Shown: in pieces, positions 53,520-62,605 of the stretch
Layout of the letters: each line of letters opens with the position of its first letter
Position numbering within the stretch: the first letter of the stretch is position 1
Origin: Sphingomonadales bacterium
Lineage (GTDB): Bacteria > Pseudomonadota > Alphaproteobacteria > Sphingomonadales > Sphingomonadaceae
Direction: 5' to 3'
Length of the DNA stretch: 64,000 nt
Assembly: GCA_016707885.1 (NCBI GenBank)
Contig: JADJGU010000001.1
Coordinates: forward strand, 310,001 to 374,000
Position numbers and translations under genes: made by a program
Notes under the pieces: generated by a model
Seen by the model: the letters and a program-made list of their open reading frames with translations, nothing else
Told to the model about the DNA's origin: nothing
Databases searched by the model: none

Positions 53520-54002
53520 ATGACTGCCGACAGCCCCGATCCCCTACCCCATAACTCGCCGAGCATCCTTGTCGATGCCGATGCGTGCCCGGTGAAGGAG
53601 GAGATTTACAAGGTCGCATGGCGCCGCAATGTGGCCGTCGTGCTGGTCAGCAATGCGCGCTTTCGCATTCCCGACCATCCCTTGATTACGCGGCATATCG
53701 TATCGGACGCTTTCGACGCCGCCGATGATTGGATCGCGGAGCAGGCCGGGCCGCGCAGCGTGGTGATCACCGCCGACATATTGCTGGCGGACCGGTGCCT
53801 GAAGGCAGGCGCCATTGTGATCGGCAACAATGGCAAGCCGTTCACCACCTCCTCCATCGGCGGCGCCATCGCCACCCGCGCCATCATGGCCGACCTGCGC
53901 GCCGGAATGGACGGATTAAGCGGAGGGCCAGCGCCCTTTGCGAAGGCCGACCGCTCAAGGTTTTTGCAGGCGTTGGATGAGGCTTTGGTGAGGTTGGGGT
54001 GA
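53520..54002 (+). CDS. YaiI/YqxD family protein (UPF0178)
   Basis: 160 residues. ILVDADACPVKEEIYKVAWRRNV is the family opening (D-A-D-A-C-P) and VITADILLADRCLKAGA the middle; the fold is PIN-like with unproven activity. Common in bacteria, usually single gene. Ends just before the AT-rich patch. Confidence 0.92.
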   Translation: MTADSPDPLPHNSPSILVDADACPVKEEIYKVAWRRNVAVVLVSNARFRIPDHPLITRHIVSDAFDAADDWIAEQAGPRSVVITADILLADRCLKAGAIVIGNNGKPFTTSSIGGAIATRAIMADLRAGMDGLSGGPAPFAKADRSRFLQALDEALVRLG

Positions 54003-54010
54003 GGGGCATG

Positions 54011-54128
54011 GGTAGCCAATGCACACCAACCTTTAATTAGCCGACGCAAGGCATTTTAATCAAAGGCTACCCTTGACTAAAAGATATTTTCTCTTCTAAG
54101 TTAAGTCAGACTTTAATTAGAGGCGAAA
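54011..54128. promoter_or_regulatory. Repeats and promoter-like sequence upstream of the Fic gene
   Basis: CTTTAATTAG occurs twice, at 54031-54040 and 54111-54120. GGGTAGCC near 54010 and GGCTACCC near 54065 form an inverted repeat. TTGACT with a 17-base spacer lies at about 54073. The composition is far more AT-rich than neighbouring genes. Confidence 0.4.
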
Positions 54129-55282
54129 ATGGCGACGCAACTCAGGGCTGGCCGATATATCAAACAGCCAAACCGCTATTCGGCTTTCATGCCAGAGCCG
54201 CTGCCGCCCGTGCCGCCGATCGATATTGACGGCACAATGCAGACTATGTTGTCAAAGGCAGATCGTGCACTTGGGCGGCTAGATGGATCAATCCAGACGT
54301 TACCCGACCCCGACATGTTCGTCTTCATGTATGTTCGCAAGGAAGCTGTGCTTTCCAGTCAGATCGAAGGAACGCAATCTTCGCTCAATGATCTGCTTGA
54401 GGCTGAAGCTGCGATACATGACGCCGACCGGCCCAGCGATGTCAGCGAGGTGCTGAACTATGTGCGCGCCATGAACTACGGTCTGCAGCGGTTGGCGGAA
54501 TTGCCAATTTCCGTTCGGCTTATCCGTGAAATTCATGAGCGGCTGATGCAAGGCGTTCGCGGCAATCATGCCAATCCCGGCGAACTGCGCCGTAGCCAGA
54601 ACTGGATAGGGCCGGGGGGGTCGACCCTCAATGATGCGGTGTTCGTTCCCCGCCGCCGCATGAGGTTGAGCGGCTGTTGTCCGATCTCGAAAAATTCGTC
54701 CATGACGAAAGCGACATTCCGGCACTCATCAAGATCGGGCTGATCCACGCACAGTTCGAAACGATCCACCCGTTCCTCGACGGCAATGGCCGTGTCGGGC
54801 GGTTGTTGATCGCCTTCTATCTTTGCCAAAAAGACATATTGCTGAAACCGGTACTGTATCTATCGCACTGGTTCAAACTGCATCGGGCACGCTATTACGA
54901 ACTGCTCCAGAACATCCGGGACAAGGGTGAGTGGGAAGAATGGATCAAATTCTTCTTGGAAGGCGTAGCGTCGGTCAGTTTGGAGGCAACCGAGACGGCC
55001 CGAAAAATTGTCGCGTTGCGAGAAGACCACCGACGGATCATCACCGACCGCTTCGGACGTTCAGCAGGGAACGGGTTAAAGATATTAGAGGATCTATATA
55101 CCAATCCCTACATCAACACGTCGATTGTGAGGCAAAAACTGCGCATCAGCTTTCCACCAGCTATCGATCTCCTGCAGCGTTTCGTCGACGCAAATATCCT
55201 GACCGAAATAACCGGGCGGGAGCGGTATCGGATGTATCAATATTTTCCCTATGTGCGCCTGTTTTCGGATGTCGGGCGGTGA
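54129..55282 (+). CDS. Fic family AMP-transferase, frameshifted
   Basis: The first frame (54129-about 54650) holds an inhibitory-helix motif LSSQIEGTQSS (S-x-x-x-E-G), and the second (54677-55282) has the active site HPFLDGNGRVGR. The break is at CCCC 54648-54651: one more C joins VPPPPHEVERLLSDLEKF. The C-terminal region with KLRISFPPAIDLLQRF is helix-turn-helix-like. This is a class II Fic protein, with its own inhibitory helix in front, of the kind that AMPylates other proteins. Lies in an AT-rich segment. Confidence 0.88.
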
Positions 55283-55346
55283 GTTTGGGAGATTTCGCAA
55301 CTGCCGCGGGAACCCACCGCGATCAAAATGGCGAATCGATATTAAG

Positions 55347-56312
55347 ATGACAGATGATTTTGAATTTGACGTAGAAATGGTTAGAAAAGCTATTCAGGCT
55401 AGTGTGTTAGCACAACGAATGCGCCAACAGCGCTGGGGCGCACAGGGTGCACCAATCAATACTGTCGTGCAGGGACACCGAATGGTTGCCGCTTACAATG
55501 AGCTGCTGACAATTAGGCCTGATGCAACTTACCACGACTTCCTGACTTTATATCTGCGACAAATATTTGGCCAAAAGTGGTGGGAGGATGAGGAGACGAA
55601 AACAGCAGAACAGCGCCATATTCTTGTAAACTGGAATCACGCTTGCGAACGTATGATGCTTGAAGGCAGCACCGGCGAGCATAAGGTTCATGAGGCGCCG
55701 ATGCCTGCCGAAGCAGCCCACCTACTGAGGCTGGCGTTCGATCTTCACCAGATTCGACACTTAGGGCTATTGCTACCAAGTTTAGTTAAACGCTTGAAGG
55801 TAATCGACCAATTTCAAGGCGCTAGATACGAAGCGGCCGTATCGGCAGCGTTCGCCCGCGCAAATTTTCACATTGAGTTAGAGCCTGAGGGAAAGGGCCC
55901 TCAAAAGCGTTGCGAGTTTGTCGCGATGCACCTTCCAACAAAGCGAAAATATACTTAAGCACTAATCCGCAAAGCGTTGGATAAGACAGCAGAATATGAC
56001 AGAATCATCTGTATAGACATCAACTGCCCTCACCCTAGCGACAATATCATCCCAGAATGGGGTTCTACTCTACGTCAACAAGTCAACAAACTGGAACAAA
56101 AAGGTAGCGGTCCGGCTATCCTAATATTCACAAATGCCCCTTTCCATTTTCTTAAGCCCGGATCTCCAGTACGTGGGCAAAAATCAATGCTAATGGGTCT
56201 CCTAGAGCCAAGATTTCAGCCGCAGGACGTCCATCACGTACAACAAACATTTCCCGGTATAATCGATGCAGCAAATGCATTCCATTTGCCTATCCCTAGC
56301 GGCTGGGACTAG
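55347..56312 (+). pseudogene. Broken gene, possible nuclease-like protein
   Basis: The frame starts at 55347 (MTDDFEFDVEMVRKAI), meets TAA at 55956-55958, and continues in the same frame (ALIRKALDKTAEYDRIICIDINC...) to TAG 56310-56312. Both halves look like one protein of about 320 residues. From memory of similar sequences the missing join holds an E-x-K-like nuclease core, but I cannot confirm this. Codon use is AT-rich, unlike the surrounding genes. Cause: nonsense change or deletion at the join. Confidence 0.6.
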
Positions 56313-56386
56313 TCGACGTTCTAAAGCAATGCGCGACATGGCGCGTCACTTCGAATACGGTGACAATGCACGAATTACTCTGTCCC

Positions 56387-56455
56387 TCAATCATGCTCCC
56401 GATCACCAGCGCACGTATACAATTTCCGCCCGTTGGTGCCATAAACCGTGCTCAT
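56387..56455 (-). pseudogene. Degenerate thiC 3' tail (copy C)
   Basis: Read on the minus strand it gives MSTVYGTNGRKLYTCAGDREHD and stop, against MSKVYDATGRELYMGQGDREHD and stop at the end of ThiC. It is a displaced, diverged copy of the last 22 codons, directly downstream of the dehalogenase gene. Confidence 0.75.
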
Positions 56456-56469
56456 TTGTTCACCCCCCA

Positions 56470-57186
56470 TCACCCCCCAAACACCCCGGCAAGCTCGGTC
56501 AAACTCCCCGCCTCATAATCCCATGGCTGCTGATATTGCAGGTCCGGCGCCGGGGCGCCGCCATATTCCAGCGGGCGGTGGATGAAGGCGGTTTGCAGGC
56601 CGGCGGCGCGGGCGGCGAACAGATCGCCATGGTGGGCGGCGACGAGGCATAGCTCGCCGGGGGCGATATCGAGCGCCTGCGCGGTGCGCTGATAAGCGGC
56701 GGGTGCGGGCTTATAGGCCTGCGCGACCTCCGCCCCCAAAATCGCATCCCAGGGCAGGACCGCGTGCCGCGCCATGTTCACGAGCAGCGCGATATGGCCA
56801 TTGGAGCAGGTGACAAGCGGGAAAAGCCGTTTGAGCCGGGTCAGCCCCTCGACGCTATCGGGCCAAGGCTCCAGCCGGTGCCAGCCCATCACCAGCGCCT
56901 CGCGATCGGCCTCCGCCAGATCGAGACCGGTATCGGCGAGCAGCGCGTCGAGCATTTCGCGGTGCAGGATATCGAGCTTCACAAAGCCGCGCCCCGTCTG
57001 CCCGAAATCGCGCATACCGATGAGGTAGCGCATCCGCCAATCATCGGTGAAGGCAAAGGCATCGATATCGGGGTGGCCCGCCGCGCCGAGCACCCGCCCC
57101 ACCAAGGCCGCGATGCTCGTCCGCCAATCAACGACCGTGCCGAAAACATCAAAGGCGAGAGCCTTGGGCGGGGTGCGTACGGTCAT
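56470..57186 (-). CDS. Haloacid dehalogenase type II (HAD)
   Basis: 238 residues from ATG 57184-57186 (MTVRTPPKALAFDVFGTVVDW). The motifs are FDVFGT (first Asp), TCSNGHIALL (second) and the later CLVAAHHGDLFAA (acidic/His end). It matches 2-haloacid dehalogenases in length and order, but related HAD enzymes are alike. Flanked by thiC-tail copies B and C. Confidence 0.85.
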   Translation of the reverse strand: MTVRTPPKALAFDVFGTVVDWRTSIAALVGRVLGAAGHPDIDAFAFTDDWRMRYLIGMRDFGQTGRGFVKLDILHREMLDALLADTGLDLAEADREALVMGWHRLEPWPDSVEGLTRLKRLFPLVTCSNGHIALLVNMARHAVLPWDAILGAEVAQAYKPAPAAYQRTAQALDIAPGELCLVAAHHGDLFAARAAGLQTAFIHRPLEYGGAPAPDLQYQQPWDYEAGSLTELAGVFGG

Positions 57187-57197
57187 CGTTTCAATCC

Positions 57198-57298
57198 TCA
57201 ATCATGCTCGCGGTCGCTCTGCCCCATATACAACTCGCGCCCGGTGGCGTCATAGACCTTGCTCATCTCCGCCATGCCTGCCTCGGCCTCTTCCGCCG
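57198..57298 (-). pseudogene. Second thiC 3' tail (copy B)
   Basis: Encodes AEEAEAGMAEMSKVYDATGR, then ELYMGQSDREHD and stop. Over the first 82 bases from the stop it differs from the true thiC end at only five positions. It lies between the exported protein gene and the dehalogenase gene, whose ATG comes 12 bases after its stop. It is a remnant, not a full gene. Confidence 0.85.
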
Positions 57299-57307
57299 CG
57301 ACAAGCA

Positions 57308-57721
57308 TCACCAGACCTTAATGGTCGGTTCAAATCCGCCATGCTTGTCACTATGGCTAGCCTTCATCACTATTCGACTAGGGACAAAACTGTTGCCCTT
57401 ATACTCTGGTTCGACGGTAAGCTTGTTGATCAGGTCGTCTTCGACATATTTGATCAGAGTTTCAGTGATGAGAGCCTTAGCGTCGGCAGCAGCCTCCGGG
57501 ACGAAAACTACATTGGCAGGAATATCTGCTCCGCCAAACTCCTCGGGGAACAGCAGTATTTTTACCAACTCGCCCTTGGCTTCAAGCCGTTTGGCATCCT
57601 CGACCGATGTCACGTCGCTGAAATCAAGTTTCACCTTGGCCTCCGCCTGAATAGGTTGAAGTGGCATTGCAGCAAATCCGCAAGCGAGCAACATTGCGCA
57701 AAACGCTCTGCGGTCAATCAT
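57308..57721 (-). CDS. Exported protein inserted after thiC
   Basis: 137 residues from ATG 57719-57721, eight bases inside the end of thiC. The signal segment is MIDRRAFCAMLLACGFAAMPLQPIQA. Mature part includes LDFSDVTSVEDAKRLEAKGELVKILLFPEEFGG and IVMKASHSDKHGG. No family recognised. Flanked by thiC tails A and B. Confidence 0.75.
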   Translation of the reverse strand: MIDRRAFCAMLLACGFAAMPLQPIQAEAKVKLDFSDVTSVEDAKRLEAKGELVKILLFPEEFGGADIPANVVFVPEAAADAKALITETLIKYVEDDLINKLTVEPEYKGNSFVPSRIVMKASHSDKHGGFEPTIKVW

Positions 57722-59606
57722 GCTCGCGATCGCCCTGCCCCATATAGAGCTCGCGCCCGGTGGCGTCATAGACCTTGCTCATCTCGGCCATGCCCTCTTC
57801 CGCCTTCGCCAAGGCTTCGGCGGACAAGCCAGCCCCATCCGCCGCGATAAACCCGCCGCTGTCCTGATTCTGCAACCGCGCAAACTCCCGCACTTCCTGG
57901 CTGATCTTCATGCTGCAGAATTTCGGACCGCACATGCTGCAGAAATGCGCGGTCTTTGCGCCTTCTGCCGGCAGCGTCTGGTCGTGATATTGCTCCGCCG
58001 TATCGGGATCGAGGCTGAGGTTGAACTGGTCACGCCAGCGGAATTCGAAGCGCGCCTTTGACAGCGCATCGTCGCGCACCTTCGCCGCCGGGTGGCCCTT
58101 GGCCAAGTCCGCCGCGTGCGCCGCCAACTTGTAGGTGACCACGCCGACCTTCACATCGTCACGGTCGGGCAGGCCCAGATGCTCCTTGGGGGTGACGTAG
58201 CAGAGCATCGCCGTGCCATACCAGCCGATCATCGCCGCACCAATGCCGCTGGTGATATGGTCATATCCCGGCGCGATATCGGTCGTCAGCGGCCCGAGCG
58301 TGTAGAAGGGTGCTTCGCCGCACACCTCCAGCTGCTTGTCCATATTCTCCTTGATCTTGTGCATCGGCACATGGCCGGGGCCTTCGATCATCACCTGCAC
58401 ATCCTGTTCCCAGGCGCGCTTGGTGAGCTCGCCCAGCGTATAGAGCTCGGCAAATTGTGCTTCGTCGTTGGCGTCGGCGATTGAGCCGGGGCGCAGGCCA
58501 TCGCCGAGGCTGTAGGCGACGTCATAGGCCTTCATGATCTCGGTGATGTCGTCGAAATGTTCGTAGAGGAAGCTTTCCTTGTGATGCGCGAGGCACCATT
58601 TCGCCATGATGCTGCCCCCGCGGCTCACAATGCCAGTCACGCGCTTGGCGGCGAGCGGGACGTAAGGCAGGCGGACGCCCGCATGGATGGTGAAATAATC
58701 GACGCCCTGCTCTGCCTGCTCGATCAGCGTATCGCGGAAGATTTCCCATGTCAGGTCTTCGGCCACACCGCCGACCTTTTCCAGCGCTTGATAGATCGGC
58801 ACGGTGCCGATGGGGACGGGCGAGTTGCGGATGATCCATTCGCGGGTGTCGTGGATGTTGCGGCCAGTGGAGAGGTCCATCACCGTGTCCGCACCCCAGC
58901 GGATCGACCAGACCATCTTGTCGACCTCGCTCGCGACATCGCTGGCGACCGCGCTGTTGCCGATATTGGCGTTGATCTTCACGAGGAAATTGCGCCCGAT
59001 CGCCATCGGCTCGCTTTCGGGGTGGTTGATGTTGGACGGGATGATCGCGCGGCCCCGCGCCACTTCATCGCGGACGAATTCGGGCGTCACATAATCGGGG
59101 ATGGCCGCGCCAAAGCTTTCGCCGTCACGCACATATTCCTTGAGCCGCGCCCGGCCCAGATTTTCGCGTTCCGCCACATATTCCATCTCGGGCGTGATGA
59201 TGCCGCGCCGGGCATAGTGCATCTGCGACACATTCATGCCGGGCTTGGCGCGTAGCACTTTATGCCGGACATTGGGGAAAGGCGCGACGCCGCCGCTGCG
59301 GTCGGGGCCGAGCTGGCCATTATCCTCGGGCCGCACTTCGCGCTGGGTGACTTCCTCGACATCGCCGCGCGCGACGATCCAGTCGCGACGCAATTCGGGC
59401 AGGCCCTGCGCGATGTCGATCTGCGCCTGCGGGTCAGTGTAGGGCCCGCTGGTGTCATAGACGCGCACCGGCGGCTCACCGCTCGACGGCTCCAGATAAA
59501 TCTCGCGCATCGCGACCTTCAGCGGGCCGACATGGATCTTTTTCGAACCGCGGATCGGGCCGGTGGTGACTGCAGGATTTTCGGTGCGTGCGGGGGCGTC
59601 GCCCAT
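57714..59606 (-). CDS. thiC: Phosphomethylpyrimidine synthase
   Basis: 630 residues. The [4Fe-4S] radical-SAM site is near the end in CSMCGPKFCSMK (C-x2-C-x4-C). RGGSIMAKWCLAHHKESFLYEHFD and HVPMHKIKENMD are other conserved parts. It makes the thiamin pyrimidine from aminoimidazole ribotide. Preceded by a TPP riboswitch. Its last codons overlap the start of the downstream exported protein. Confidence 0.97.
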   Translation of the reverse strand: MGDAPARTENPAVTTGPIRGSKKIHVGPLKVAMREIYLEPSSGEPPVRVYDTSGPYTDPQAQIDIAQGLPELRRDWIVARGDVEEVTQREVRPEDNGQLGPDRSGGVAPFPNVRHKVLRAKPGMNVSQMHYARRGIITPEMEYVAERENLGRARLKEYVRDGESFGAAIPDYVTPEFVRDEVARGRAIIPSNINHPESEPMAIGRNFLVKINANIGNSAVASDVASEVDKMVWSIRWGADTVMDLSTGRNIHDTREWIIRNSPVPIGTVPIYQALEKVGGVAEDLTWEIFRDTLIEQAEQGVDYFTIHAGVRLPYVPLAAKRVTGIVSRGGSIMAKWCLAHHKESFLYEHFDDITEIMKAYDVAYSLGDGLRPGSIADANDEAQFAELYTLGELTKRAWEQDVQVMIEGPGHVPMHKIKENMDKQLEVCGEAPFYTLGPLTTDIAPGYDHITSGIGAAMIGWYGTAMLCYVTPKEHLGLPDRDDVKVGVVTYKLAAHAADLAKGHPAAKVRDDALSKARFEFRWRDQFNLSLDPDTAEQYHDQTLPAEGAKTAHFCSMCGPKFCSMKISQEVREFARLQNQDSGGFIAADGAGLSAEALAKAEEGMAEMSKVYDATGRELYMGQGDREHD

Positions 59607-59656
59607 ATCTCTTCTCCATTTTAGTCGGAGCGAGGGCGGGTATCAGGTGAAGCCGC

Positions 59657-59745
59657 TCCCTCCCTCCGCCTGTGCTAACAGGTTCAGGTTCAACGGGTCG
59701 GATGGAGCTTACCCATCCCTCTCAGCCACAGCAGGCTCCCCGGGG
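59657..59745 (-). promoter_or_regulatory. TPP riboswitch (THI element)
   Basis: On the minus strand it reads GGGGAGCC, then GCTGAGAGGGAT, then ACCCGTTGAACCTGA, GTTAGCAC and GCGGAGGGA, the conserved order of the thiamin pyrophosphate aptamer. It ends about 50 bases before the thiC ATG, so TPP binding turns thiC off, most likely by hiding the ribosome site. Confidence 0.93.
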
Positions 59746-59765
59746 ATGGGGGGATGATAGAGGGG

Positions 59766-60614
59766 TCAGAAGCTATAGGCAATCCCTGCGACCGCCAGAA
59801 ACTGGTCGGCATTGCCTGCGTCGCGCACAATCGGGCTGCGCGCATATTGGCCGAGCAGCCTTTTATAGCCGGTCAGCGCAAACAGACCCCAACCCTTGCG
59901 CGTCTCTCCGCCCAGATCGTGGGTGAGGAGCAGCGTGGTGCCGATGCTTTTGAACCCCGCACCGTCGGTTTCATAAGCGGGCAGCGCCCCGGGAGCAGCA
60001 ATGGCGGGGACATCGAAATAGGTGCGGCCATAGCCCGCCCCGACATAGTCCGCCGAAACCCCCAACCGGGCAAAAGTCCGCTGCGATACCGGGCTCGACA
60101 GCGACAGGCCGGGGCTGAGGATGAAGCTGTCATGCGCGCCTGCAACGTCATGGACGAAGCTCAGGTCAAATGTCAGGCTTGCAGGCGGAATCAGAAAGCC
60201 TTTTTTGCCGATGCCGATATGCCCACCAAGCTCGACAGCTTTCTCGCGCGTGCCGAGTAATGCTACGCGTGGGTCATCGAGATCGCTGCGGCTCGTCCGC
60301 TCCAGCCGGATTTGCGCGACCGGGCCGAGGATGAGGTTGAGCTTGCTGTCATCGGCATCGCGGATCAGGTCGACATAGATGTTGGTGCCACGCACCTGAA
60401 AATCAAAACCATCGACCTTGCCTTGAATCACCCCGCCGGGCTGGAAGCCATACTGCCCCGACCCTTCATATTCGGGCGCTATGCCACCGCCGATGCCCAG
60501 CGTCAGGCTGTTGCGATCGGGCGCGGGTGGGCCATAAGGCGCCTGTGCAGAAGCGGGAACGGCGGTGGCGGCCAGTAGCAACGGGGCCAACAGGGCATGG
60601 GACAGCGCGTTCAT
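59766..60614 (-). CDS. MipA/OmpV family outer membrane protein
   Basis: 282 residues with a signal peptide (LLAPLLLAATAVPASA). SLTLGIGGGIAPEYEGSGQYGFQPGGVIQG is the family opening, and the C-terminal FLAVAGIAYSF ends in Phe as in a barrel. MipA-like proteins scaffold murein enzymes or form porins. Stand-alone. Confidence 0.9.
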   Translation of the reverse strand: MNALSHALLAPLLLAATAVPASAQAPYGPPAPDRNSLTLGIGGGIAPEYEGSGQYGFQPGGVIQGKVDGFDFQVRGTNIYVDLIRDADDSKLNLILGPVAQIRLERTSRSDLDDPRVALLGTREKAVELGGHIGIGKKGFLIPPASLTFDLSFVHDVAGAHDSFILSPGLSLSSPVSQRTFARLGVSADYVGAGYGRTYFDVPAIAAPGALPAYETDGAGFKSIGTTLLLTHDLGGETRKGWGLFALTGYKRLLGQYARSPIVRDAGNADQFLAVAGIAYSF

Positions 60615-60718
60615 CGAAAACTCCTGATATATCGCCCCCCGCTCAGTGTCCCGCTAGCAGCCGGTACCGCCCGGGGCACGACAGGAGTTTGCCCTATAAC
60701 ACAGTCGAGCGTCAGGAT

Positions 60719-61270
60719 TCAGGGAATACGGCGCATCGACAACAGCTTTTCCTGCGTCGCTGCATTGCTTTCGGACGCGTCCATCATCGGCAAAATCTCG
60801 ACCGACACATTTTGCCGGTTGTAGTTCAAATATCCGCCCGTTTCACTGACAAACTGCATCCAAGCACCATCGGGGTCACCCGCAAAGTCCACCTTGCGGC
60901 CCGGCTTCATCTTTTTCATCGAGGCCACGGCCATGTCGAAATAGCCGGGGTCATGCGCGATGAAATTGATCCGCAGACTGCCTTTGTCGCCCTTATAGGT
61001 GCAACCCGACATCTGCCCCATCGTCTCCGGTTCGGTGGCTGTAATGGTGATGCCAAAGGTCTTGCCGACCTCTTCCTTGGTAAAAAGGCACGGGTCTTTG
61101 AGTTTGGCCGGATCCATAGCAGCGACGCCTGGCTTTTGTTGGGATGCTGGCTTCGCAGATACAGAATCGGGTTTGGCCTGCGCGTTTGCTGCCGGGTCGG
61201 CGGGGGCACTCTCCCCACCACAGGCTGCCAGCACTAAAGTCAGCGGGAGAAGCGAGAAAAAGCGGGACAT
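60719..61270 (-). CDS. Lipoprotein, unknown
   Basis: 183 residues from ATG 61268-61270. Signal FFSLLPLTLVLAAC with Cys as the lipidation site. A linker rich in Ala/Pro/Lys is followed by DPCLFTKEEVGKTFGITITATEPETMGQMSGCTYKGDKGSLRINFI. This resembles secreted DUF3558-like domains; not certain. Confidence 0.7.
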   Translation of the reverse strand: MSRFFSLLPLTLVLAACGGESAPADPAANAQAKPDSVSAKPASQQKPGVAAMDPAKLKDPCLFTKEEVGKTFGITITATEPETMGQMSGCTYKGDKGSLRINFIAHDPGYFDMAVASMKKMKPGRKVDFAGDPDGAWMQFVSETGGYLNYNRQNVSVEILPMMDASESNAATQEKLLSMRRIP

Positions 61271-61374
61271 GGTTGATTCCTCCAATAAAGCCCGCCCGTC
61301 TAACGCCTTTCCGGGCCGATGCGCGCTACCTATTGGGGTAGGAAATCGCTGTTACGCCATGCTAATGCCGCGCC

Positions 61375-61653
61375 ATGGCCAAAGCGAACGACCTGTCCGT
61401 TTCCGATATCTGCGCGTTGATCGATGCGAAGGGCGAACTCGCACTGCGTGTCGTACCCGGCGCAAAGGTGGAACGCGCGGCAATCGAAAATGGTGCGCTC
61501 AAATTATGGACCCGCACTGCACCCGAGGATGGCAAAGCGACCAAGGCGGTGCTGGCGCAGCTTGCCGGGCTGCTCGATATGGCCGCGCGCGACATCGAAC
61601 TGGTCAGCGGCGCGACGAGCCGCGAAAAGCGCGTCCGTATCCGCCAAGCCTAA
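61375..61653 (+). CDS. DUF167 / YggU family protein (UPF0235)
   Basis: 92 residues. The family signature is in LALRVVPGAKVERAAIENGALKLWTRTAPEDGKATKAVLAQLAGLL, where RV-x-PGA and GKA-x-x-A are conserved. Small, role unproven. Adjacent to, and convergent with, the LytTR gene. Confidence 0.92.
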   Translation: MAKANDLSVSDICALIDAKGELALRVVPGAKVERAAIENGALKLWTRTAPEDGKATKAVLAQLAGLLDMAARDIELVSGATSREKRVRIRQA

Positions 61654-61657
61654 GGCG

Positions 61658-62446
61658 TTAAATCCAGCCGTTCGATTTGAGCAGCAGGCGGCGTTCTCGA
61701 GATACCGGCACGTCCAGCCCATTTGTCAGGCGCAGCTGCAACGCATTGCCTGCGGGCACAGCTTCGACAACTGCATCGCGCGCAACCCACCAGCTGCGAT
61801 GGACGCGTAGCCCGTCGATCCCGCCCACCGCATTTTCCGCATCGCCCATGCGCAGCAGGACCAACGCATTTCCGGCCTCTGTATAGACCCGCAGATAATG
61901 ATCCTCGGTCTTCATGCAGAGGATCTTCCGGCCGAGATGGCGCGGCAGCTTGTCGAACAAAATCTGCTCTGCGCCCGCTGACAGGCTGGATGCTGCTTCG
62001 CCGACAAGGGGCTGCGATGCCGCAATGTGGACCGTATCATTTTGGAGTATCAGATGAATGATAAATTGCAGTGGCAGGCACAAAACTGCCACCGACGGAT
62101 ATAGCTGCCAGAAAGCGGACAGCCGGATTTCGCTGTTGAGCGCCGGGCCTAGCGCGTGGACAATCAAGGTGGTGGGTATTGCGGCAATGATAGCCGACAG
62201 CGGCAACCAGATACGTGGCAGAATATCCCGGGTGCGGGCGGAACCCTGCGCCACCAAGTGCAGAGCGTAAAGCAGATAGCAGCCGAAAATGCTCGACAAT
62301 GCCCAGAAAGCCGTAAGCTCCCATAAGGTGAAGATGTCAGCCGTGCGGAACGGTGCAAGCAGCGCGAGCAACAGCCCGGTTGCGACTGCAAGGCCCAGAA
62401 TCTTGCCGTGCGCGATCGCAGAAGCTGGGTGGCTCGTTTCAGGCAT
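61658..62446 (-). CDS. Membrane-bound LytTR transcriptional regulator
   Basis: 262 residues. Four membrane segments in the first 140 residues (LGLAVATGLLLALLAPF, LWELTAFWALSSIFGCYLLYALHLVAQG, IWLPLSAIIAAIPTTLIVHAL, LYPSVAVLCLPLQFIIHLIL) are followed by a LytTR DNA-binding domain (LPRHLGRKILCMKTEDHYLRVYT, GLRVHRSWWVARDAVV). A one-component sensor that binds DNA from the membrane. No kinase nearby. Confidence 0.88.
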   Translation of the reverse strand: MPETSHPASAIAHGKILGLAVATGLLLALLAPFRTADIFTLWELTAFWALSSIFGCYLLYALHLVAQGSARTRDILPRIWLPLSAIIAAIPTTLIVHALGPALNSEIRLSAFWQLYPSVAVLCLPLQFIIHLILQNDTVHIAASQPLVGEAASSLSAGAEQILFDKLPRHLGRKILCMKTEDHYLRVYTEAGNALVLLRMGDAENAVGGIDGLRVHRSWWVARDAVVEAVPAGNALQLRLTNGLDVPVSRERRLLLKSNGWI

Positions 62447-62605
62447 CGGGGCGCTTCTCTAGCATTTCACGCAGACATTTCCACCGTTCACGAAGCGCCA
62501 ACCGGCATTCACGCAATCGCGCTTGCTGCCCCTGTCCTGCCTTGCCCATCTTTGGTCGCACTCGCTGGCATATCCCCCGCAGCCAGCCCAACACAGGAAC
62601 CCAAA

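Noticed and set aside
57204..57850. Plus-strand open frames over the thiC tails
   Set aside because: They are the antisense of the thiC 3' copies and of the exported protein gene.
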